64,000 bases of DNA from Arthrobacter sp. AZCC_0090. GTDB lineage: Bacteria; Actinomycetota; Actinomycetes; Actinomycetales; Micrococcaceae. The notes under the pieces are model-generated. The model was given only the letters and a program-made list of their open reading frames with translations, was not told where the DNA came from and did not search any database. The DNA is taken from positions 290,885 to 354,884 of the forward strand of contig NZ_JACHEE010000002.1 of assembly GCF_014207375.1 (NCBI RefSeq), written 5' to 3'. The position numbers were made by a program, and so were the translations under genes. Below, one piece after another: positions 24,704-33,800 of the stretch. Numbering within the stretch: position 1 is the stretch's first letter; the number at the start of each line of letters is the position of its first letter.

Positions 24704-26470
24704 ATGACATCGAGCGATGCCGAATTTGAAAAGCTGATATCCGACGCCGGCGAGTGGGCAGCCCAGGACCCGGACCCAATCACCGCAGCAGCACTTTCCG
24801 AATTGACCGGACTCGCCTCCAGCGGCGTTGCCGCGGCCCGCCAACAGCTTGAAGACAGCTTCAGTGGAACGCTGCAGTTCGGTACCGCGGGACTCCGTGC
24901 CGCCCTCGGTCCGGGCCCCAACAGGATGAACCGCGTAGTAGTGCGGCGGGCAGCAGCAGGTTTGGCGGCCTTCCTCAAGGACGCCGTTGCGACGGCCTCC
25001 CCCGGAACGCGGCCGCGCGCCGTCGTCGGCTATGACGCCAGGCACAACTCCGATGTCTTTGCGCGGGAAACGACGGCGATCTTCACGGCCGCGGGAATCG
25101 ACACGTTCCTGATGCCTTCGGCACTTCCTACCCCGCTGCTGGCGTATGCGGTCCGGTCCCTTGATTGCGACGGCGGTGTCATGGTCACTGCGAGCCACAA
25201 CCCGCCGCAGGACAACGGTTACAAGGTGTACTTGGGCGGCCGGGCCGTGGAGGAAAGCGGCCGCGGATCCCAGATCGTGACGCCCTACGATTCGCAGATC
25301 GCCGCAAGCATCGAATCAGTGGGTTCCCTGGACTCCATCGCCTTGGCTGAATCCGGCTGGACCGTGCTCCCCGGCTCCATCACCGGCGAGTACGAGGCCG
25401 CAATGGCTGGCTTGGCCGATGTCGAAAACTTCCCGGCACGGGAACTGAAGGTCGTCCTCACGCCCATGCATGGCGTGGGCGGTGCGACCGCGGTCTCGGT
25501 TCTTAACGCGGCAGGCTTCACCGACGTGACGCTGGTGGAAGAGCAGGCAGCACCGGATCCGGACTTCCCCACGGTCAGCTTCCCCAACCCGGAAGAGCCC
25601 GGGGCGCTGGATCTGGCGTTGGCCGCTGCGGCGCGTTCGGATGCCGACATTGTGCTGGCCAACGACCCCGACGCCGACCGCGCGGCTGTCGCCGCGAAGG
25701 ATCCCGACACGGGTGCCTGGCGGATGTTGCGGGGCGACGAAGTAGGCTCCCTGCTGGGCGCCCACGTGGTGGCGCGCCACACCGCCGATAGCCGGCAAAG
25801 CGACGCCGCTCCGGGCCATGTCGCAAAGAAGGGTGTTTTTGCCAATTCGATCGTCTCGTCCCGCCTGCTCTCCCGCATCGCTGCGGCGGCCGGCTTCGCC
25901 CACGAAGAAACCCTGACGGGATTCAAGTGGATTTCACGCGTTCCGGGACTCGTCTACGGCTACGAGGAAGCCTTGGGCTACTGCGTGGCGCCCGAGCTCG
26001 TGAGGGATAAGGACGGCATTTCCGCTTCCTTGCTCATCGCCGAACTAGCGGCAGCGGCCAAGGCTGAAGGAAAGACAGTCTTCGACACCCTGGACGAGAT
26101 CTACCTGGTGCACGGCCTGCATGCGAGTGACCAACTCAGCATCCGGGTGGCGGACCTTGGCTTGCTGGACGCCATGATGAACCGGCTCCGGGCCGATCCG
26201 CCGGAGTCCTTCGGCGGCTCCGCCATCGAGACCTTTGTGGACTTGGCCGAGGGAAGTGAACAACTGCCACCCACAGACGGCCTCCTCTACCTCACGAAGG
26301 ACCAAAGCCGCGTCATCATCCGGCCCAGCGGCACCGAGCCGAAGCTCAAGTGCTACCTGGAAGTCATCAAGTCAGTCGGTTCCGCGGCGGAACTCGCGGA
26401 AACCCGGCACTCCGCACGGACCACCTTGGACCACATACTGGCTGACGTCCGCGAGGCGCTGGGACTCTGA
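24704..26470 (+). CDS. pmmB: Phospho-sugar mutase (phosphoglucomutase/phosphomannomutase/phosphopentomutase type)
   Basis: 588 residues from the ATG at 24704 (MTSSDAEFEKL), preferred over the ATG at 24677 because of the adjacent -10 box. The alpha-D-phosphohexomutase set is complete: phosphoserine loop VMVTASHNPPQDNGY, metal loop ANDPDADRAAV, sugar loop GFKWI and phosphate loop RPSGTEPKLK. The long form matches mycobacterial PmmB. It could convert ribose-1-phosphate or deoxyribose-1-phosphate from PunA to the 5-phosphate; glucose or mannose phosphates are alternatives. In M. tuberculosis pmmB directly follows deoD; here 10 kb of other genes intervene. Confidence 0.87.
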   Translation: MTSSDAEFEKLISDAGEWAAQDPDPITAAALSELTGLASSGVAAARQQLEDSFSGTLQFGTAGLRAALGPGPNRMNRVVVRRAAAGLAAFLKDAVATASPGTRPRAVVGYDARHNSDVFARETTAIFTAAGIDTFLMPSALPTPLLAYAVRSLDCDGGVMVTASHNPPQDNGYKVYLGGRAVEESGRGSQIVTPYDSQIAASIESVGSLDSIALAESGWTVLPGSITGEYEAAMAGLADVENFPARELKVVLTPMHGVGGATAVSVLNAAGFTDVTLVEEQAAPDPDFPTVSFPNPEEPGALDLALAAAARSDADIVLANDPDADRAAVAAKDPDTGAWRMLRGDEVGSLLGAHVVARHTADSRQSDAAPGHVAKKGVFANSIVSSRLLSRIAAAAGFAHEETLTGFKWISRVPGLVYGYEEALGYCVAPELVRDKDGISASLLIAELAAAAKAEGKTVFDTLDEIYLVHGLHASDQLSIRVADLGLLDAMMNRLRADPPESFGGSAIETFVDLAEGSEQLPPTDGLLYLTKDQSRVIIRPSGTEPKLKCYLEVIKSVGSAAELAETRHSARTTLDHILADVREALGL

Positions 26471-26497
26471 GGCGCCTGGCCCTGTCGGGGCTCTGAG

Positions 26498-26866
26498 CTA
26501 GACTTCGACTTCGATGAAGCCGTCAACCATACGGGTCTTGAAGGCCGGGAGCCGGAGTTCGGGGTTCGAGTAGCATTCGCCGGTCTGAAGATCGTAGACC
26601 TCCTTGTGCAACGGCGAGGCGATGGTGGGACGTGATCCGCGGGAACCGGTGATGCCGCGGGCCATGACGTTGGCCAAGGTTGCGGGGTCCTGCTGGGCAA
26701 CCGCGTACACCTTTTCGGCGTCGACGCGGAAGAGCGCCACCTGAATGCCGTCGATCAAGGCGGCCTCGCCCCACGCCAACTCAAGCTCGTCCAACGGGCA
26801 CACTCGGTGCCAGCCGGACGCCGGCGCGCTCATCAGTTGTTCTTCCCGTTCCAGAATGACGGTCAT
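26498..26866 (-). CDS. nirD: Nitrite reductase (NADH) small subunit
   Basis: 122 residues from the ATG at 26866, preceded by GAGAGG; upstream frame extension is not coding. The protein is the Rieske-like NirD fold without the cysteine/histidine cluster ligands (WHRVCPLDEL, VYAVAQQDPA, ASPLHKEVYDLQTGEC). It supports the NirB siroheme enzyme in reducing nitrite to ammonium. Unusually it is divergent from nirB rather than following it; the intergenic GlnR-like ladder could serve both. Confidence 0.9.
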   Translation of the reverse strand: MTVILEREEQLMSAPASGWHRVCPLDELELAWGEAALIDGIQVALFRVDAEKVYAVAQQDPATLANVMARGITGSRGSRPTIASPLHKEVYDLQTGECYSNPELRLPAFKTRMVDGFIEVEV

Positions 26867-27031
26867 GTCAACCCCTCTCACTGTGCCATCGACTGGACGA
26901 ATACTGTCCTTGCCTTTCAGGCGTTGGCCGCCTAGCGGCCACACTTTCAAGGTAGGCCGCGAGTGTTTCACCGGAACGCAGTCAATGTGTCCGGTGCGTA
27001 AAAGAGACCTCACACGCAACGACATGCAATC

Positions 27032-27080
27032 GTGACCCAGAAGTTAAGACCACGAAACAAAAGGGAAACTGAGGCGAAAC
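27032..27080. promoter_or_regulatory. Five-step GlnR-like operator ladder between nirD and nirB
   Basis: Pentamers GTGAC (27032), GTTAA (27043), GAAAC (27054), GAAAC (27065) and GAAAC (27076) each start exactly 11 bp after the last, separated by six bases. This is the a-site/b-site layout of the Streptomyces GlnR consensus (gTnAC-n6-GaAAC repeated). It is one face of the helix, 67 bp before nirB and 166 bp before nirD. Confidence 0.7.
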
Positions 27081-27146
27081 TGCCCGTCCGTAGTCTGAAA
27101 TGACAAGTTGCGGAGCACGTTCTGCGGCGTATGCGAAAGGCCACCA

Positions 27147-29774
27147 GTGACCGGACACACTTCCAACCCAGAAAACCTGCGCCGTATTGTTGTCGCCGGT
27201 GGAGGCCCTGCGGCCCACCGTTTTGCCGACGCCATGCACACCCGCGGTCTTGAGGGCTGGCACGTCACGGTCCTGGCCGAGGAGGTCCACGTTCCCTACG
27301 ACCGCGTCACGCTGAGCAAGGCCCTCACCGACGTGGACTATGACCTCACCTTGGGCGACATGTCCATGTGGGCGCACGATGCTTTGGATCTCCGCACCGG
27401 CGAGCGTGTAGTAAGCATTGATACGCAAGCCAAGACCGTGGAAACCGCGGCCGGCAACAGCTTCCCCTACGACCATCTGGTGGTTGCCACCGGTTCGGAC
27501 GCAGCGCAACTCTCCTTCCCCGGCGGCGAGCTCGCCCACGTCTACCGCACCCTGGACGACGTCTGGGCCATCAACAAGGCCATTGCCGAACTCACGGAGA
27601 AGCTCGGCCGGACCGTCAGGACCGTGACCATCGGTGGCGGCCTCCTCGGCTTGGAAGCTGCGGCCGGCACCATGGAGCTCGGAGCGCAAGCAACCGTCAT
27701 CAACGGTTCACGCTGGCTCATGAACGCCCAGCTGGATGAAGGCGCCGGCCAGGCATTGGGCCGGCTCGTCACCGCCAAGGGACTTGAAGTCCTCACCGGA
27801 ACCTACCCCGCCGAAGTATTGTCCGACGACGACGGCCAGGTCACCGGCGTCCTCATGAAGGACGGCCGCATCATCCCCGCCGACATGGTCATCGCGTCCA
27901 TCGGCATCCGTCCCCGCGATGAACTATTCCGCACAGACGAAGACTCCACTGATGGCAAAGAGCCGCTGTTCGAACTGGGCAAGAAGGGTGGCGTGGTCAT
28001 CAATGACCATTGCGCCACGCCAGTCCCCGGTATCTGGGCCATCGGTGAAGTCGCCAACTTCGGCGGGATGTGCCTGGGTCTTGTGGCCCCGGCGAACACG
28101 ATGGCCGAGATCGTGGCCGACCGGCTGCACGGCGGACAGGCAACGTTTGCGGGCTTCGACACCGCCACCAAGCTCAAGCTCTCCGGCGTGGACGTGGCCA
28201 GCTTCGGCGACGCGTTCGCCAGGACCGAACACTCCCTGGAAATCGTCTACGCCGACCCCGCCCGCGGCGTCTACCAGAAGATCGTCACCACCGACGACGC
28301 CAAGACCCTCCTCGGCGGCATCTTCGTCGGCGACGCCACCCCCTACATGAGCCTGCGCCCCCTGCTCGGCCGCGAACTCCCCGCCGAACCCGGCGCCTAC
28401 CTCACCGCCGCCGGCGGCGGCGAAGCACCCGAAACCGAACTACCCGACGACGCGATCCTGTGCTCCTGCAACAACGTCCCCGCCGGGAGCATCCGCGACG
28501 CCGTCAACGGCTGCGGCTCCTGCGAGGGCAACGCCCCGGTCCGGGAACTGGGCGAACTGAAGACCTGCTCCCGGGCCGGCACCCAGTGCGGTTCGTGCGT
28601 GCCGATGCTCAAGAAACTCCTCGAAGGCGAGCTGAAGAAGTCCGGCATCGAGGTCTCCAAGGCTTTGTGCGAGCACTTCAGCCTCTCCCGCCAGGAACTC
28701 TTCGACGCCATCCGCGTCCTGGAACTGGACTCCTTCGAGGACATCCTGGCCAAATACGGCACCGGCGCCGGCTGCGATATCTGCAAACCGACCATCGCCT
28801 CCATCCTGGCCAGCCAGAACAGCGAATACGTCCTGGGCGCCGGGCGCGGCACCCTGCAGGACACCAACGACCGCGCCCTGGCCAACATGCAAAAGGACGG
28901 CACCTACTCCGTGGTTCCGCGCATCGCCGGCGGCGAAATCACCCCGCAGGGCCTGGGCGTGATCGCCCGCGTTGCCGAGAAATACGAGCTCTACACGAAG
29001 ATCACCGGCGGGCAGCGGATCGACATGTTCGGCGCCCGTCTCGAACAACTCCCGGAGATCTGGAAGGAACTGGTCGAGGCCGGTTTCGAGTCCGGACAGG
29101 CCTACGGCAAGAGCCTGCGCACGGTGAAATCCTGCGTGGGCTCCACCTGGTGCCGCTTCGGCGTCCAGGACTCCGTGGCCATGGCGATCAACCTGGAACT
29201 GCGCTACCGCGGACTGCGCAGCCCGCACAAACTCAAAATGGGCGTCTCCGGCTGCGCCCGCGAATGCGCCGAAGCCCGCGGCAAGGACGTCGGCGTCATC
29301 GCCACCGACAAAGGCTGGAACCTCTATGTCGGCGGCAACGGCGGTTTCCAACCCGCCCACGCCCAACTCCTCGCCCAGGACCTGGACGACGACACCCTCA
29401 TCAAATACATCGACCGCTACCTCATGTACTACATCCGCACCGCCGACCGCCTCCAACGCACCGCCCGCTGGCAGGAAGAACTCGAAGGCGGCCTCCAGCA
29501 CATCGAAGACGTCATCGTCCGCGACTCCCTCGGCATCGGGGCGGACCTTGAGGCAGCCATGGCCCGCCACATCGATACCTACCAGGACGAATGGGCCGAG
29601 ACCCTCAAGGACCCTGAACGGCTCCGCCGCTTCCGCTCCTTCGTCAACGCCCCTGACCAGAAAGACGAAGCCATCGCCTTCGTCCCCGAACGCGGCCAGA
29701 TCCGCCCGGCCACCAACGAGGAAAAAGGCGGCGTCCTCATCGCCAGCACGATCCCCGTTCGTGGCCAGGACTAA
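27147..29774 (+). CDS. nirB: Nitrite reductase (NADH) large subunit
   Basis: 875 residues from the GTG at 27147, seven bases after GAAAGG. Domains in order: FAD (VVAGGGPAAHRFADA), NAD (TIGGGLLGLEAAAG), BFD-like [2Fe-2S] (LCSCNNVPAGS, CGSCEG, TQCGSC, then CDICKP), and the sulfite/nitrite reductase domains. The siroheme-[4Fe-4S] ligands are SCVGSTWCRFG and SGCARECAEA. It takes NADH electrons to reduce nitrite to ammonium in the cytoplasm. It is followed 13 bp downstream by the siroheme methyltransferase and then HemD, which supply the cofactor. Confidence 0.94.
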   Translation: MTGHTSNPENLRRIVVAGGGPAAHRFADAMHTRGLEGWHVTVLAEEVHVPYDRVTLSKALTDVDYDLTLGDMSMWAHDALDLRTGERVVSIDTQAKTVETAAGNSFPYDHLVVATGSDAAQLSFPGGELAHVYRTLDDVWAINKAIAELTEKLGRTVRTVTIGGGLLGLEAAAGTMELGAQATVINGSRWLMNAQLDEGAGQALGRLVTAKGLEVLTGTYPAEVLSDDDGQVTGVLMKDGRIIPADMVIASIGIRPRDELFRTDEDSTDGKEPLFELGKKGGVVINDHCATPVPGIWAIGEVANFGGMCLGLVAPANTMAEIVADRLHGGQATFAGFDTATKLKLSGVDVASFGDAFARTEHSLEIVYADPARGVYQKIVTTDDAKTLLGGIFVGDATPYMSLRPLLGRELPAEPGAYLTAAGGGEAPETELPDDAILCSCNNVPAGSIRDAVNGCGSCEGNAPVRELGELKTCSRAGTQCGSCVPMLKKLLEGELKKSGIEVSKALCEHFSLSRQELFDAIRVLELDSFEDILAKYGTGAGCDICKPTIASILASQNSEYVLGAGRGTLQDTNDRALANMQKDGTYSVVPRIAGGEITPQGLGVIARVAEKYELYTKITGGQRIDMFGARLEQLPEIWKELVEAGFESGQAYGKSLRTVKSCVGSTWCRFGVQDSVAMAINLELRYRGLRSPHKLKMGVSGCARECAEARGKDVGVIATDKGWNLYVGGNGGFQPAHAQLLAQDLDDDTLIKYIDRYLMYYIRTADRLQRTARWQEELEGGLQHIEDVIVRDSLGIGADLEAAMARHIDTYQDEWAETLKDPERLRRFRSFVNAPDQKDEAIAFVPERGQIRPATNEEKGGVLIASTIPVRGQD

Positions 29775-29787
29775 GGAGCAAGAAGCC

Positions 29788-30822
29788 ATGCAGCTCACCA
29801 TCGACCTCACAGACCGCGACGTTCTGGTCACCGGTTCGGCCAACGCCGCCCGGCAGGCCGTCCGCCGTTACGAAGCCGCCGGCGCCATCGTCTACCGTCT
29901 CAGCACGCCTGACGGTGCCGAGGGCGATGGCCCGCTGCCCGAGCGCCCGTTCCTCGTCGCGGCCGTAGACGACGGTGAGCCCGGTTGGGAGCCGTTGCTC
30001 GACCGCTGCCGGGAAGCCGGGATCCCCATCGCCATCGAACCGGCAGCCGGGGAGCCAGGCCGTGTCACGTTGGTCGGCGGTGGACCCGGCGCCCTGGACC
30101 TGCTCACCGTCGGCGCGGTCCACGCGCTGCGGGACGCCGACGTCGTCTTCTACGACCGCCTCGCTCCCTACCAAGAATTGGTGCGCCTCACGTCGGCGAA
30201 GCTGGTGGATGTCGGCAAGCGGCCGGGCCACCACAAAGTAGCCCAGTGCGATATTGAGAAGCTCATGGTTGACGCCGCCCTGTCTGGGAACAACGTGGTC
30301 CGCCTCAAAGGCGGCGACCCTTACGTCTTTGGCCGCGGCGGCGAGGAAGTCGCGGCCTGCGCCGCCGCCGGCGTCCCCGTCCGCGTCATCTCCGGAGTCA
30401 CCAGCGCCATCTCCGTCCCAGCGGCCGCAGGCATCCCCGTCACCCACCGCGAAGTCAGCCATATATTCACTGTGGTGTCCGGCCACGCTCCGCTGACCGA
30501 AAAGGAACATACCCATCTGGCCGGCCTCGGCGGCACCATCGTTGTTCTCATGGGCATCGGGACCCTCCCGCAGCTGGCGGCCGGGCTGCGCCGGGCGGGA
30601 ATGGACGCAGGAATGCCCATGGCCGTCGTCGAACGCGGCTACCGCCCCGGACAACGCACCACCATCGCCGAACTCGGCACCATCGAAACGGCTGCCGCTG
30701 GCTGTAGCAACCCGGCCGTCCTGGTCATCGGCGAGGTGGTCCGGGTGGCCGAAGCCAACCGCAATCATGCCGAAGCCTCCGCAGAACTGAGCCGGCTCGC
30801 GGCTTCGCTCCTTGAAGCCTGA
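29788..30822 (+). CDS. cobA: Uroporphyrinogen-III C-methyltransferase (SUMT) with vestigial N-terminal domain
   Basis: 344 residues from the ATG at 29788 (AAGGAGC upstream). Residues about 90-335 are the SUMT fold: VTLVGGGPGALDLLT, VVFYDRLAPYQEL, RLKGGDPYVFGRGGEE, GVTSAISVPAAAGIPVTHR. The first 85 residues resemble the precorrin-2 dehydrogenase half of CysG (RDVLVTGSANAARQAVRRYEAAGA) but the NAD-binding glycine motif is degraded, so dehydrogenase activity is doubtful. The enzyme makes precorrin-2 from uroporphyrinogen III for siroheme, needed by NirB. Confidence 0.9.
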   Translation: MQLTIDLTDRDVLVTGSANAARQAVRRYEAAGAIVYRLSTPDGAEGDGPLPERPFLVAAVDDGEPGWEPLLDRCREAGIPIAIEPAAGEPGRVTLVGGGPGALDLLTVGAVHALRDADVVFYDRLAPYQELVRLTSAKLVDVGKRPGHHKVAQCDIEKLMVDAALSGNNVVRLKGGDPYVFGRGGEEVAACAAAGVPVRVISGVTSAISVPAAAGIPVTHREVSHIFTVVSGHAPLTEKEHTHLAGLGGTIVVLMGIGTLPQLAAGLRRAGMDAGMPMAVVERGYRPGQRTTIAELGTIETAAAGCSNPAVLVIGEVVRVAEANRNHAEASAELSRLAASLLEA

Positions 30823-30832
30823 AGGAAACCCT

Positions 30833-31993
30833 ATGACCACTCTGAACGCCTTTGATTCCGTCGATGCAGGTTCGCCGCTGGCCGCCCCTGGACCAAACGA
30901 CGATGCGCCGCTGGACGGCTTCCGCATCGGAGTGACTTCGCACCGGCGGTCGCGTGACCTGATCGAGGCCCTCGAACGGCGTGGGGCCTCTGTGCTGCAT
31001 GCCCCTGCCTTGAAGATCGCGCCGGTCCAGGAAGACATCACGCTCATCGAGGACACGAAAACGATCATCGCGGCCAAGCCCGATATCTGCATCGCCACCA
31101 CCGCTTATGGAATGCGGCGTTGGTGCGAAGCCGCGGATTCTTTCGGCATCGGCGAGCAACTTCTCGAGGTCCTGGGCGCGTGCCGCATGTTCGTGCGGGG
31201 ACCAAAAGCACGCGGTGCCGTCCGCGCGGCGGGGCTTGCCGACGTCGGGATCAGCAGCGACGAAACCACCGCCACACTGGTGGACATGCTCCTTCAAGAG
31301 GGCGTCCGCGGAAAGACCGTCGCCGTGCAATTGCACGGCTACACCGACGTCCGCCAGCTTGAGCGCCTCCGTATGTCCGGTGCGACAGTCCTCACCGTCA
31401 CCCCCTACCGCTGGGTGAAGCCCGACGGCGAAGACAAGCTGCCGCGCCTCATCGAAGCCGCCTGCAGTGGGGACTTGGATGTGCTCACCTTCACGAGCGC
31501 GCCTGCGGTAGACGCCATGTGGAGCACAGCCCACGAAATGGGCATGTACCGCCAACTGATCGAGGCCCTCAAGACCCAGGTGACCGTTGCCGCCGTCGGG
31601 CCTGTCACCGCACAACCGCTGATCGACGCCGGACTGTCCCCCCTCATACCGGACCGCTACCGCATGGGTGCGCTCATCCGGCTCGTCACCGAACATCTGG
31701 CCCTGAACCATGTTCGCCGGCTCGATACTCCTGCGGGGAACATTGAGCTGCGCGGCCGCTGTTTGAGGATCGATGGCGCGGTGGTGGAACTGGCCCCGGC
31801 TCCGTTGCTCCTGCTGCGTGCGCTCCTGGGTGCCGCCGGTGCCGTCCTGTCCCGCGAAGCGCTCTCCGACCTTTTGGAATTGCGAGGCTCCGTCCACGCC
31901 CTTGACATGACGGTGAGCCGATTGCGGTCCTCCCTGCCGGACGGAAAGCTTGTGGAAACCGTGGTGAAGCGGGGCTACCGGCTCCGCGTCTAG
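30833..31993 (+). CDS. hemD: Uroporphyrinogen-III synthase fused to a winged-helix DNA-binding domain
   Basis: 386 residues from the ATG at 30833, after AAGGA. Residues about 20-275 are HemD-like (FRIGVTSHRRSRDLIEALERRG, PDICIATTAYGMRRW, DVLTFTSAPAVDAMW, VAAVGPVTAQPL). The last 95 residues form an OmpR/PhoB-type winged helix (LLLLRALLGAAGAVLSREALSD, ALDMTVSRLRSSL, VKRGYRLRV). This fusion is known in actinobacteria next to nitrite reductase genes (for example Rv0260c). It may make the siroheme precursor, regulate, or both. Last gene of the nir operon, closed by the terminator at 32070. Confidence 0.88.
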   Translation: MTTLNAFDSVDAGSPLAAPGPNDDAPLDGFRIGVTSHRRSRDLIEALERRGASVLHAPALKIAPVQEDITLIEDTKTIIAAKPDICIATTAYGMRRWCEAADSFGIGEQLLEVLGACRMFVRGPKARGAVRAAGLADVGISSDETTATLVDMLLQEGVRGKTVAVQLHGYTDVRQLERLRMSGATVLTVTPYRWVKPDGEDKLPRLIEAACSGDLDVLTFTSAPAVDAMWSTAHEMGMYRQLIEALKTQVTVAAVGPVTAQPLIDAGLSPLIPDRYRMGALIRLVTEHLALNHVRRLDTPAGNIELRGRCLRIDGAVVELAPAPLLLLRALLGAAGAVLSREALSDLLELRGSVHALDMTVSRLRSSLPDGKLVETVVKRGYRLRV

Positions 31994-32069
31994 GTCCTTC
32001 CCCGCGATCCTCGCTCACTTATGGGCCGGTTTCGGCCGATCCTCCTGCAGATCTTCCGGTAAAGGCTGG

Positions 32070-32097
32070 CCCCCTGCACTTTTATGTGCAGGGGGCT
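32070..32097 (+). terminator. Terminator of the nirB-cobA-hemD operon
   Basis: GCCCCCTGCAC and GTGCAGGGGGC pair perfectly around TTTTAT, 77 bp after the hemD stop. A partial repeat of CTGCA sequence follows near 32120. Confidence 0.8.
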
Positions 32098-32198
32098 TCC
32101 GTTTCACACCCCAAATATGCAGGAGGGTCCGGCGATTTGGGCTCATAGGTGAGCGAGCGTCTTAAGACCCGACCTCATAACCCGCGGGGACACGACTG

Positions 32199-33668
32199 CT
32201 ACGAGCCGACGGGTGCCTGGTGTTTGTGAACCAGGTAGATGGCACCGGTGGTGACGTCTTCCTCCAGCGCCTCCAACGTGCGGCCACGGGTTTCGGGGAC
32301 CTGCTTGACGACGAAGACCAGGGCCAGCGCCCCCACGACGGCGAAGAGGAAGAAGGTGCCGGTGATCCCGACCCCCGCGACCAGCGACGGGAAGAACAGC
32401 GAAAGGAAACCGTTGACGACCCAGAGGAAGAAGATCGAGACGCCGGTACCGAAGCCGCGCATGTGCAGCGGGAAGACCTCCGACAGGTAAACCCACACCG
32501 CGACGTTCAGGAACGTCTGCATGGATCCGACGAAGGCAACCACCAGGAAGAGAATCACGTACGGGCGGATCGGGTTGCCCACGGGCAACATCATTGAAGC
32601 GAACCCGATGAGCAGATGGCAGCTGGTGGTCAGCGTGAGGCCGAGGATGAAGGTCTTGCGACGGTCGATCCGGTCCATCAGCGACAGGGCGATGACGCCG
32701 CCCACCACGGCGATCACGCCGGGCGCAATGTTCGCGATGAGCGCGCCGCTCTCATTGAAGCCCGACTCGACGAGCACCGTCTGGCCGTAGTACATGATCG
32801 AGTTGATGCCGGTCAGCTGTTGGGCGACGCCTAGGCCGATTCCCACGAGTAGGATGCGGAACAGGTTCTTGTTGCTAAAGACCGCGCGCCAGCCGATCTG
32901 CTGGCTCTCCTGCTCCTCCTTGGCGACGTTCTCGACCTCGCCGAGCTCCGCAAGCGCGCGGTCCTCGGAACGGACGGACCGCAGCACCGCGAGGGCCTCA
33001 TCGTGCCGGCCCTTCTCCACGAGCCAGCGCGGCGACTCGGGCACGCGGAGCATACCGAAGAACAGCGCGATCGCCGGCAACGCGCAGACCGCAAGCATGA
33101 TGCGCCACACCCCGGGGATGTCGCCCCACACGATGCCGATGATGGCGTTGACGACGAAGGCCGCCAGCTGACCGACGACGATCATGAGCTCGTTGCGGCC
33201 GGCCAGGGAGCCGCGGATCTCATACGGGGCCATCTCCGCCAGGAACACCGGGACCACCGCCGAGGCGCCGCCCACGGCGAGACCGAGCAGGATGCGGCCG
33301 ACGACGAGCACCCCGAAACTCGGCGTGAACACGCACACCAAGGTGCCACCGAAGAACAGCACCGCCAGGAGGATGATGGTCTTGCGGCGCCCCCACCCGT
33401 CGGAGATGCGGCCGCCCGAGAGCGCCCCGATCGCCGCGGCGAAGACGAGCGAGCTGGCAACGATGCCCTCGGTGAACGGGGTGAGGCCGAGCTCGGCCGT
33501 CATTGGCCTCAGGGCGCCATTGATGACGCCCGTGTCATAACCGAACAGCAGGCCACCGAAGGTGGCGATCAGGGCGACCAGGCCAAGGCGCTTGCGATGC
33601 GGGCCGTTGGTCAGCGGAGGAAGCGCGACTGCGCTGCCGCCTCCCTTTTGACTTTGAGTAGCAGACAT
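32199..33668 (-). CDS. Sugar porter (SP) family MFS transporter
   Basis: 489 residues, twelve predicted membrane segments. SP signatures are all present: GYDTGVINGAL, GGRISDGWGRRKTI, PVFLAEMAP, PESPRWLVEKGR, QQLTGINSIMYYGQTV and the C-terminal VPETRGRTLEALEED. Members carry hexoses, pentoses or inositol with protons; the substrate is not clear from sequence. It is divergent from a LacI-type regulator, its likely controller. GAGTCC before the ATG is a weak ribosome site. Confidence 0.9.
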   Translation of the reverse strand: MSATQSQKGGGSAVALPPLTNGPHRKRLGLVALIATFGGLLFGYDTGVINGALRPMTAELGLTPFTEGIVASSLVFAAAIGALSGGRISDGWGRRKTIILLAVLFFGGTLVCVFTPSFGVLVVGRILLGLAVGGASAVVPVFLAEMAPYEIRGSLAGRNELMIVVGQLAAFVVNAIIGIVWGDIPGVWRIMLAVCALPAIALFFGMLRVPESPRWLVEKGRHDEALAVLRSVRSEDRALAELGEVENVAKEEQESQQIGWRAVFSNKNLFRILLVGIGLGVAQQLTGINSIMYYGQTVLVESGFNESGALIANIAPGVIAVVGGVIALSLMDRIDRRKTFILGLTLTTSCHLLIGFASMMLPVGNPIRPYVILFLVVAFVGSMQTFLNVAVWVYLSEVFPLHMRGFGTGVSIFFLWVVNGFLSLFFPSLVAGVGITGTFFLFAVVGALALVFVVKQVPETRGRTLEALEEDVTTGAIYLVHKHQAPVGS

Positions 33669-33800
33669 CAGGACTCCTTTGTCTTGTGATGCGGGTCATG
33701 TACCCGCCCTAACACCAGACTAACGCGCGAAAGATTTAAATGTAAGGTCAAACTAACAAATGACTTAATGTGGACGTCTTCGCCGTGGGAAGATGAAGGC

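Noticed and set aside
28070..29843. Long open frames over nirB (493 codons plus strand, 467 codons minus strand)
   Set aside because: They overlap the clear NirB frame; products are Arg/Pro- or Gly/Ala-rich with no motif, the usual shadow of high-GC coding sequence.
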